Made by a program: the position numbers and the translations under genes | Origin: Clostridium sp. CAG:448 | Lineage (GTDB): Bacteria; Bacillota; Clostridia; Oscillospirales; CAG-272 | DNA length: 5,733 bases | Assembly: GCA_000433415.1 (NCBI GenBank) | Contig: FR890500.1 | Location: forward strand, 1 to 5,733 | Direction: 5' to 3' | The notes under the pieces: model-generated | The model's input: the letters and a program-made list of their open reading frames with translations, nothing else | Database searches by the model: none | Told to the model about the DNA's origin: nothing | In this document: positions 1 through 4,668 of the stretch, in pieces | Layout of the letters: each line of letters begins with the position of its first letter | Position numbering within the stretch: the first letter of the stretch is position 1

Positions 1-684
1 GTCTATCTCTTGTTTTCGGTTGCTTGCTTCCTTACCGTACATGAGCATTTTCTCAAGTAAGCTATCTGGCGATTCACCTATTGGCTCGCGACAAACAACA
101 TCGGGATACTGATATTTTACCAATGCGCTAATCAATCCGTGCGCCATGGAATAATTGTACCCAAATGAAGTTACCGTTGATTTAACTTGGTAATTATTTG
201 TTTCAAATCCGGGTATATTGCCCCATACTTGACGAAAGGGGCAATGCACATCAGCAATATCCCGAGGGACAAGACTTTGAATATCATTCCAAAGTTCAGG
301 GTTGATGTAAAGTTCAGCCTCAAACTCTTCATGTGACATTTTTCCGGATGCGTAATCCGATATTACTTTGTTCATATTTATTATGTAATCCAAAAAATTA
401 CTATATCCAATATATTTATGTAGAATAGTATGTGATGCTTTTGTCATCGGAATAATTCTGGAACTGTTGGCAATACCATCCACATGATGCAACTCTATTC
501 TATGTCCGTCGAACCCTATAGGTGCCTTCCCTTTGCTCATCAATGCCACATTACTACCGGATAAGTCATACAAATCTGATATCGTATCCTTGTTTGCTTT
601 CCAATAATCGGACTTTTGTTTACGCCAACTTGACGATTTGTGCTGACAACTGTTATGCACCAATACCGTTAGCATCGTATTCAT
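1..684 (-). CDS. Displaced Rhs toxin tip: Hint tail + LHH-type HNH/Endo VII nuclease + in-frame immunity-like domain (partial)
   Basis: The frame is open from the Rhs remnant to the left edge, so the C-terminus is missing. It begins with a Hint-domain end (VLVHNSC, 666-646), the usual border between an Rhs processing domain and its toxin. Next come a WRQKQK...YW stretch, MSKGKAPIGFDGHRIELHHV (540-481) and SHTILHKY. The ELHH pair (His codons 489-484) plus two later histidines (432-430 and 420-418) match the LHH group of HNH/Endo VII nuclease toxins, which would cut nucleic acid. From the ATG at 375 the frame continues with MNKVISDYASGKMSHEEF and NPELWNDIQSLVP, which reads like a separate small helical immunity protein. 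That part is inferred from resemblance. The start is uncertain: I chose ATG 684-682 because a GAAGG (698-694) lies 9 nt upstream. ATG 750-748 is in frame but has no visible ribosome binding site. The nuclease assignment is fairly sure; whether it is expressed is not. Confidence 0.7.
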   Translation of the reverse strand, partial: MNTMLTVLVHNSCQHKSSSWRKQKSDYWKANKDTISDLYDLSGSNVALMSKGKAPIGFDGHRIELHHVDGIANSSRIIPMTKASHTILHKYIGYSNFLDYIINMNKVISDYASGKMSHEEFEAELYINPELWNDIQSLVPRDIADVHCPFRQVWGNIPGFETNNYQVKSTVTSFGYNYSMAHGLISALVKYQYPDVVCREPIGESPDSLLEKMLMYGKEASNRKQEID

Positions 685-754
685 AAGAATATGCCTTCGT
701 CTGTGTGCCGTTAATAGTATACCATACTTCAGAGGTTCTGTCAAGTTCATCGTA
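653..754 (-). pseudogene. Rhs core YD-repeat remnant
   Basis: In a frame offset from the nuclease tip, the minus strand reads YDELDRTSEVWYTING, then YSYEYDANG, and stops at TAA (655-653). YDxLDR followed by YxYDANG is the signature of Rhs/YD-repeat proteins, large secreted or surface toxin-delivery shells. Only about one repeat survives. Its upstream end meets unrelated plus-strand coding sequence near 755. Its downstream end runs into the Hint tail at about 664-667, one frame out, so the core and tip cannot be translated together. This looks like the scar of a deletion that removed the rest of the core and most of the Hint domain. Confidence 0.75.
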
Positions 755-1140
755 TGATGGCGCTTGCAAACACAGGCGTGGAAAAGCTCTCTTTTACCGG
801 GCGCGCGATTGCGGACAACGATCTGTCTTTTATGGAGCAGCTCCCACACCTGAAGGTGTTTGATTTTCCGACAAATCTTTTCACAACGGAACAGATGGCA
901 TGGATTGTTGCGAACTTTCCACAGGTTGAAGGATTTTCTTTGAAACCCAAGCATGACTGCGAATTATTTGAATCGAATGAAAATCCGGTGAATGTACCCG
1001 GAGCGATCATTGTCGGAAAGCGCAAACCTGCTTTGAAAGTCAGAGGGAATGAAGCAAAAATTGAGAAATACGTGCAGGCTTTTGAAACTTTGAAAGAAAA
1101 ATTCAAAGACGTTCCTTATCGGGATGCTTTTCCTTTGTAA
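754..1140 (+). CDS. C-terminal fragment of an unrecognised leucine-rich-repeat-like protein
   Basis: The ORF has 128 codons. It contains LRR-like spacing near its start (VEKLSFTGRAI, LPHLKVFDFPTNLF), then WIVANFPQVEGFSLKP, a beta-strand-like IIVGKRKPALKV and a charged helical end (KIEKYVQAFETLKEKF). The last part resembles C-termini of uncharacterised LRR-type proteins of clostridia, but I cannot name a family. There is no ribosome binding site before ATG 754. The upstream sequence belongs to the Rhs remnant on the other strand, so the N-terminal repeats were probably lost at a junction near 755. The plus frame stays open back to 718, through the Rhs remnant, which is likely accidental. It may be an immunity-type or accessory gene of the toxin locus, but position is the only support. 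Expression is doubtful. Confidence 0.55.
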   Translation: MMALANTGVEKLSFTGRAIADNDLSFMEQLPHLKVFDFPTNLFTTEQMAWIVANFPQVEGFSLKPKHDCELFESNENPVNVPGAIIVGKRKPALKVRGNEAKIEKYVQAFETLKEKFKDVPYRDAFPL

Positions 1141-1246
1141 CAAGCAGGCTCTTTTTTCAACGGAAGAAATGCATGTGGCGTGGTGGAGTTCGCAACGGCA
1201 GGCGGATTTTTCAACCGGTTTTTATCGTTTTTTCTGTCGCTTCCCC

Positions 1247-1275
1247 TTTACACAATCGGGATGATATGTTATACT
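1247..1275 (+). promoter_or_regulatory. Sigma-A-type promoter upstream of the SUFU-domain gene
   Basis: A TTTACA (1247-1252) is separated by 17 bases from TATACT (1270-1275). A TG at 1267-1268, one base before the -10 hexamer, forms an extended -10. Transcription would start at about 1282, which places the ATG at 1280 outside the transcript and favours the ATG at 1298 as the gene start. Confidence 0.6.
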
Positions 1276-1297
1276 GGTCATGAAAGACGGTGGTTTT

Positions 1298-1588
1298 ATG
1301 ACGGCAAAACAAATGGAACGGTTTATCCGGCATTGCGACAAATACTTTGGGCAAAAGAATGACCGTGTGATACATCCGGTCGCGATGGACGGATTTCATA
1401 TCGACATTCTTCTCTATGATCCGACCGAAAAGTTCCCGTATTGGAAAATGGTCACCATGGGTGCCGGCGATTATCAGATGCCCCCGGCAAAAAACACAAT
1501 TGCCAGGAGGAATGAATATATCATGCTCGTGGATCAGGACGTGGACATGAACAATAAGGTATCAAGGGCAAGATATATTTATGGGTGA
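1298..1588 (+). CDS. SUFU (suppressor of fused)-domain protein, C-terminally truncated; immunity-type
   Basis: The protein begins MTAKQMERFIRHCDKYFG and continues with FHIDILLYDPTEKFPYWKMV, TMGAGDYQMPP and NEYIMLVDQDVDM. The HIDILLYxPT, VTMGxxxYxMPP and EYIM elements are typical of the bacterial suppressor-of-fused domain, which is known as an immunity protein in polymorphic-toxin loci. Bacterial members are usually nearly twice as long. Here the match stops after the VDMNNK stretch (about 1558) and nine unrelated residues lead to TGA, so the C-terminal half was lost. I prefer the ATG at 1298 over 1280 because the promoter's expected transcription start lies near 1282, and a weak GGTGG precedes 1298. 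An immunity role is inferred from family and context; the truncated protein may be inactive. Confidence 0.7.
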   Translation: MTAKQMERFIRHCDKYFGQKNDRVIHPVAMDGFHIDILLYDPTEKFPYWKMVTMGAGDYQMPPAKNTIARRNEYIMLVDQDVDMNNKVSRARYIYG

Positions 1589-1594
1589 GGATTG

Positions 1595-1672
1595 ATGAAC
1601 AAATGGATTTATAAGTTTATTCAATATGCGCATGCCTTCTCTCAAACAACTCTATGTTGCCTCAAATCATAA
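1595..1672 (+). other. Possible start of a broken gene (GAGG plus ATG, 25 codons)
   Basis: A GAGG at 1587-1590, overlapping the SUFU stop, is followed by ATG 1595. That reads MNKWIYKFIQYAHAFSQTT and ends at TAA (1670-1672). The next substantial ORF (1626-1913) is in a different frame. This could be the true start of that gene separated by a frameshift, or a fortuitous ORF. I cannot decide. Confidence 0.25.
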
Positions 1673-1913
1673 GAATATTTCTTTACTATCCCTTTATTCA
1701 AGCAACATTACATGGGCATACAATTCGCCGGAGATTGCCAAAGATGAAGCAGGTGGATTTTATTCATGTACTATTGTCGCAAAAGTGTTAAACGTTGATC
1801 CACCATGTGTAGAATTGACTAATGCTATTACCATTGAGCTTGACTGTGCCATTCCTCGTGATATACAAAAAGGTCAATTTATACAATTCAGTACCGAACG
1901 GTTATCTTTATAA
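1626..1913 (+). CDS. Small unrecognised protein, possible immunity gene
   Basis: I do not recognise the family. The 95-residue product has a polar N-terminus, then WAYNSPEIAKDEAGGFYSC and alternating beta-strand-like segments (CTIVAKVLNV, CVELTNAITIELDC), ending DIQKGQFIQFSTERLSL. The second half reads like a small beta-barrel. No good ribosome binding site precedes ATG 1626. The frame is open from 1599, and another in-frame ATG lies at 1632. A better GAGG-ATG signal at 1587-1597 is in a different frame, so the N-terminus may be frameshifted. It lies between a SUFU immunity-type fragment and an Rhs pre-toxin remnant, so an immunity or antitoxin-like role is possible from context only. Codon use is AT-rich like its neighbours. 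Confidence 0.5.
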   Translation: MRMPSLKQLYVASNHKNISLLSLYSSNITWAYNSPEIAKDEAGGFYSCTIVAKVLNVDPPCVELTNAITIELDCAIPRDIQKGQFIQFSTERLSL

Positions 1914-1981
1914 TACATCTCTGCATACTACGCCCCCGCAATCGATCATTTTATATTGGATCAATAGACCAATCATAGAAC

Positions 1982-1997
1982 AAAAGGAGACCGTATG
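1982..1997 (+). promoter_or_regulatory. Orphan ribosome binding site and ATG at an Rhs junction
   Basis: An AAAGGAG-like Shine-Dalgarno is followed at normal spacing by ATG 1995-1997. The frame opened by this ATG gives a short basic product rich in Arg and Ser with no family character. The Rhs-like sequence just downstream is in a different frame. The site looks like the start of a former gene cut off by the junction. Confidence 0.4.
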
Positions 1998-2004
1998 TTT
2001 TGTA

Positions 2005-2334
2005 ACGGTAGGTCTTGTCGGTCAAATAGTTGGAGGAGCCGCCATCGCAATGGCCGGCAATGCAGCTCAACAAGGAATCGATATAGCCAAAGGGAAAAGA
2101 ACTGCCTTTGATACTGGTGAAATGCTTATTGACGGTGCTATAGGCGCGGTTTGTGGACTTGCTGGTGGTTCTGGAGCTAGCCAAGGCAATTCAAAAACTG
2201 CTGTAACTCTTGGAAAACAACTTTCCAAACGAATTTTCAAAACGGGTGAAGTAAAAAAAGCTTTTGCAAAATCAGGACTCACAGGTTTGGGGATCAACTC
2301 AACAAAGTCCATGTTTACGAGGTTTGCTCAATGA
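2005..2334 (+). pseudogene. Rhs C-terminal pre-toxin segment with short tip; possible membrane-active toxin, no start codon of its own
   Basis: The frame reads TVGLVGQIVGGAAIAMAGN, then TGEMLIDGAIGAVCGLAGGSGASQGN and a basic end (SKRIFKTGEVKKAFAKSG...TKSMFTRFAQ). Glycine/alanine-rich amphipathic stretches with an IDGAIGAVCGL-type motif are typical of the region between Rhs core and toxin in clostridial Rhs proteins. The frame continues upstream to 1822, but that part has no Rhs character and overlaps the preceding ORF. No start codon follows the ribosome binding site at 1982 in this frame. The stop overlaps the next gene's start (ATGA, 2331-2334), so the natural C-terminus seems preserved. 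No enzymatic toxin domain is visible: only about 25-40 residues follow the pre-toxin. With a membrane-protein partner, a membrane-damaging tip is a plausible inference. Confidence 0.6.
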
Positions 2335-2747
2335 TTGAATCTGAATTGTACTATATTTTTGCTATTGTCTCATTATTATTTTCTATGGGAAACTATGCGC
2401 TGCTACGCGGAATAATATGGTCGATTGCATTGTGCAATATTGGGAAAAGAACATATAGATCAGCTGAATTCAGGAGCCAAAAAAACATTTCAATGTCATA
2501 TTTGTCTGATTATATAACTCATTTTAGAAAACAGTATTATTTTTGGATGAGAGCAAAGCGATTTTTCGTAATATTTCAATTCATCTGGTTTTTTGTTTAT
2601 GTGTTTCTTCCTTTATTTACTGATAATTTGACCTTGCCGTTTGTGTTTAATATAGCACAGTCTTTTGTCCTTTTCGTGTTAATTGGTGTACAATATGATG
2701 TAAATCGCAACACAAAATATGATAGATTTCATCAGAATAAGCCATGA
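2331..2747 (+). CDS. Small multi-pass membrane protein, probable immunity protein
   Basis: The 138-residue protein has a long hydrophobic N-terminal segment (about residues 6-36, one or two helices), a basic loop (about 39-77, rich in Arg, Lys and Ser), and two further helices (about 78-97 and 101-121). A hydrophilic tail ends in NRNTKYDRFHQNKP. It should sit in the cytoplasmic membrane with three or four spans. The start is well supported: ATG overlaps the pre-toxin stop as ATGA, and GAGG (2319-2322) lies 8 nt upstream. Such coupling is typical of Rhs tip and immunity pairs, and membrane immunity proteins usually guard against tips acting on the membrane. I recognise no named family. It appears intact although its toxin partner has lost its own start. 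Confidence 0.65.
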   Translation: MIESELYYIFAIVSLLFSMGNYALLRGIIWSIALCNIGKRTYRSAEFRSQKNISMSYLSDYITHFRKQYYFWMRAKRFFVIFQFIWFFVYVFLPLFTDNLTLPFVFNIAQSFVLFVLIGVQYDVNRNTKYDRFHQNKP

Positions 2748-2853
2748 CGCATGCGATTTGCGCTTATTATCTCAATAATATAGTACAATTGTAGTCGCTC
2801 ATTTGCAGAACTCAATACTTAAGCAGCAATTTAAACGATCCAGCAATTGAAAT

Positions 2854-3324
2854 CTGACAGCACCGCTTTTGACGGGTGTTGTCCAAGGAACAGTCAGTGC
2901 CGCCACATATGCAGCTACCGAAAAGATTGCTTACGGTAGGAATCCTTCTCTTAAGGAAACACTTAAGGTAGGTATTACAAGCGGCGTTATGGCGGGCGGA
3001 ATGCAGTTTGTCGGACAAAAGCTTGGTATGATTCAGTGCTTCATAGCGGGGACGCTGGTGGCAACCAAATCCGGGCTTGTACCGATTGAAGACATCCAAC
3101 CTGGTGACCTTGTATGGGCAACCGATGAAGAAACCGGCGAGACTTCGCTGAAAGAAGTCGTGCAAAACTTCCGCAATGAGACCGAGGAATGGGTTCATGT
3201 AAAGGTGAACGGTGAGGAGATTACCTGTACACCGATGCATCCGTTCTATTCTCCTGTCAAGGGTTGGACAAGCGCAGTTGACCTCAGAGCCGGTGATATT
3301 CTCGTTATGCTTAATGGCGAGTAG
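2854..3324 (+). pseudogene. Rhs pre-toxin plus N-terminal part of a Hint self-processing domain, ended by premature TAG
   Basis: After a stop at 2848-2850 the frame opens with NLTAPLLTGVVQGTVSAATY, a glycine/alanine-rich Rhs pre-toxin end, so the upstream Rhs core is missing. A Hint (hedgehog/intein) domain follows. Its catalytic Cys is in IQCFIAGTLV (codon 3037-3039), then GLVPIEDIQPGDLVWA and the block-B TxxH motif CTPMHPFY. Hint domains cut the chain to release the toxin tip. Translation would stop at TAG 3322-3324, right after LNGE, where family members normally continue EYVVVE. A 23-bp duplication a little further on shifts the frame as well. The first usable start is TTG 2869, with no evident ribosome binding site. 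The remaining Hint blocks lie in the next ORF. The Hint call is firm; function as one polypeptide is lost. Confidence 0.85.
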
Positions 3325-3344
3325 GTTGTTGTCGAACAGGTTCT

Positions 3345-3390
3345 GCATGAATTGCTGGAAAGTCGAAGCATGAATTGCTGGAAAGTCCAG
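3345..3390 (+). repeat. 23-bp tandem duplication inside the Hint coding region
   Basis: Two adjacent 23-bp units (3345-3367 and 3368-3390) share an identical 20-base core. They differ only in the last three bases (gaa versus cag). Removing one unit restores the frame from VVVEQVLHELLES to PETTYNFEVEEFHTYYVG. Because 23 is not a multiple of three, the duplication frameshifts the Hint domain. Confidence 0.9.
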
Positions 3391-3725
3391 AGACAACATA
3401 CAACTTTGAGGTTGAGGAATTCCATACTTATTATGTGGGCGAAAATCCCATTTTAGTACATAATACAGGTTGTGGCAATAAGTTAGACAGTAGAACAGTT
3501 GCCGGACCGGAGGATGTTGGCAGATACAAAAATGTAAGAATCGACGTTGAAGTGGGCGGTTCAGGGAAGCCTAATATCCATATGACCGCAAGGGGGCTTG
3601 AAAAAATGTATTACAATAACGGGACATTTCCTACAGCTCCCAGAAAGCTTGTAAATTCTGAATTTGTAAAAAAAGGACTTGCAAAAGCTTTTGATTACAT
3701 TAGAAGGGCAGGGTTGAAATTTTAG
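3375..3725 (+). CDS. Hint C-terminal blocks plus 86-residue Rhs toxin tip (separated by frameshift)
   Basis: The ORF begins LESPETTYNFEVEEFHTYYV and GENPILVHN, the last Hint blocks ending in the His-Asn processing site (3459-3464). An 86-residue tip follows, starting TGCGNKLDSRTVAGPEDVGR. It has YKNVRIDVEVGGSGKPNIHM, an aromatic MYYNNGTF, and a basic helix (KKGLAKAFDYIRRAGLKF). The R-D-V-E...I-H pattern resembles small Rhs tips of Firmicutes, but I cannot place it in a named family. A nucleic-acid-cleaving role is a guess from small size and basic charge. The only start in frame before the toxin is TTG 3375 (GTG 3435 lies inside the Hint), without a clear ribosome binding site, so translation is doubtful. 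The tip has no internal stop and is followed 3 bp later by a probable immunity gene. Confidence 0.7.
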   Translation: MLESPETTYNFEVEEFHTYYVGENPILVHNTGCGNKLDSRTVAGPEDVGRYKNVRIDVEVGGSGKPNIHMTARGLEKMYYNNGTFPTAPRKLVNSEFVKKGLAKAFDYIRRAGLKF

Positions 3726-3728
3726 TAT

Positions 3729-4259
3729 ATGAAGCAGTTTATCGTTTTGCTAACAAGAGAAGAAACCATTGAGCATTTATATGAGTATATCATTTCCCGT
3801 AGTTGCGATTTTTTCGGGGTGCCTAATCTAGGAACCACATATTCAATCATTGTGTCTGATGACAGTTTTATTATGTATGTATACTTAGATGAAGATAAAA
3901 CCTTGACGGATTCTTTGGATATTGACGGGCTTGCATATACAGATAGTAGCTATAAAAAATTATTCTTGATTCCTCCACAGTACAATACTTTACACCTTTG
4001 TAACGGACATGCTTGCCTGAACAGAGGCGAAGTAAGGTATGTCAAATTTGATCACGAGAAACTCTTGAATGAGATTGGCTTGATGTTTTATGTTATGGCA
4101 AATGACTGCCTGAAACTGAAAACTCATGAGGCTGAACTATCTTATAATCTTGCAGACAATACATTCTCATACAAAGGCTTTTTCGAAAAAGGGAAATATG
4201 GTTGTAAGACATCCAGGGTGATTGACATCACAGAACGGATGAGAAAATGTTGGTATTGA
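3729..4259 (+). CDS. Probable cognate immunity protein of the Rhs tip, family not recognised
   Basis: The complete 176-residue ORF starts at ATG 3729, three bases after the toxin stop. This spacing is typical of Rhs tip and immunity pairs. No Shine-Dalgarno is obvious, so translation may be coupled to the toxin. The product is soluble-looking and mildly acidic (VSDDSFIMYVYLDEDKTL, DSLDIDGLAY), with a central LCNGHACLNRGEV segment and a beta-rich C-terminal part (ELSYNLADNTFSYKGFF) ending in RKCWY. I see no signal peptide or membrane segment, which suggests it binds the toxin in the cytoplasm. The function is inferred from position only. It is intact although the toxin chain upstream is broken, as expected if immunity is still useful. 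The frame after its TGA continues with another protein-like segment. Confidence 0.65.
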   Translation: MKQFIVLLTREETIEHLYEYIISRSCDFFGVPNLGTTYSIIVSDDSFIMYVYLDEDKTLTDSLDIDGLAYTDSSYKKLFLIPPQYNTLHLCNGHACLNRGEVRYVKFDHEKLLNEIGLMFYVMANDCLKLKTHEAELSYNLADNTFSYKGFFEKGKYGCKTSRVIDITERMRKCWY

Positions 4260-4595
4260 GCGTTACACATCTACATCAGTTTCGATTTGGGTATGGAGCA
4301 ATTGCGCTGCGTGGATTGCGCGGTAATGCCTATAATCAACCCGAAAAAAACAGCGTTTTTAGGATATGAATTTGTTGCTACGGACATGCAGAGTTCAAGC
4401 TCATACGAAGATTTATGTGATGAATTATTCAGTCCCCTGCTTGGATTGCTGGACGGCAACTGAATTTTTGATTCACCGCAAGATGTACAACAATATGTTG
4501 ATTTCAGAGAGTCCCTGGAACGTCAAGGGTACGAATTTGAGAGTTATTATTATCCGCGCATTGTTCGACTGAGTGAAATTCATTTGCCGATATAA
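4260..4595 (+). pseudogene. Decayed immunity-like gene with internal TGA
   Basis: One plus frame reads LHIYISFDLGMEQLRCVDC, then AFLGYEFVATDMQSSSSYED, LFSPLLGLLDGN, a TGA (4461-4463), and continues IFDSPQDVQQYVDFRESLER, GYEFESYYYPRIVRLSEI to TAA (4593-4595). The two halves have similar protein-like composition and together look like one small soluble protein of about 110 residues, which I do not recognise. The frame is the same as that of the preceding immunity gene, whose TGA (4257-4259) lies immediately upstream, and there is no ribosome binding site. ATG 4293 is the first in-frame ATG. The N-terminus may be lost or the match of frames accidental. Placement after an Rhs tip and immunity pair suggests another leftover immunity gene. 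Confidence 0.55.
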
Positions 4596-4596
4596 T
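4591..4596 (+). promoter_or_regulatory. Perfect TATAAT, candidate -10 box for the peptidase gene
   Basis: A consensus TATAAT lies 72 bases before the M3 peptidase start, overlapping the end of the decayed gene. No convincing -35 hexamer is present at 16-18 bases upstream, and there is no TG extension, so this is only a candidate. Confidence 0.25.
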
Positions 4597-4650
4597 ACCG
4601 ACACAGATACCATACACAAGCATACACAGCATACTGAAAATAAATCATAT

Positions 4651-4657
4651 AAAGGAG
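4651..4657 (+). promoter_or_regulatory. Ribosome binding site of the M3 peptidase gene
   Basis: AAAGGAG lies 11 bases before ATG 4669. It is the strongest Shine-Dalgarno near this gene and fixes the start. Confidence 0.75.
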
Positions 4658-4668
4658 AACCCAAAACG

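Noticed and set aside
747..1106. Minus-strand ORF of 119 codons opposite the LRR-like fragment
   Set aside because: The plus frame has LRR-like spacing and a lysine/glutamate-rich helical end typical of real protein. The minus product has no such pattern.
1180..1362. Plus ORF of 60 codons overlapping the SUFU gene start
   Set aside because: It overlaps the promoter and the SUFU gene in another frame, and its product has no domain character.
2748..2853. Possible promoter (TTGCGC ... TATAGT/TACAAT) and the 8-bp CGCATGCG palindrome after the membrane protein
   Set aside because: Spacer lengths (15 or 20) and hexamers are poor, and the palindrome has no loop or T-run, so neither a promoter nor a terminator can be supported.
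2812..3399. Minus-strand ORF of 195 codons opposite the pre-toxin and Hint region
   Set aside because: The plus strand encodes a clear Hint domain here. The minus product is Cys- and His-rich without order and crosses the junction and the duplication.
4257..4463. Reading TGA as selenocysteine or tryptophan to rescue the 3729-4595 frame
   Set aside because: TGA is used as a normal stop for other genes here (2332-2334 and 1586-1588), Trp is encoded by TGG, and no selenocysteine-type hairpin is evident. Nonsense mutation is simpler.
4366..4572. Plus-strand ORF of 68 codons within the decayed gene
   Set aside because: It lies out of frame with the protein-like frame that spans 4260-4595, and its product has no recognisable character.
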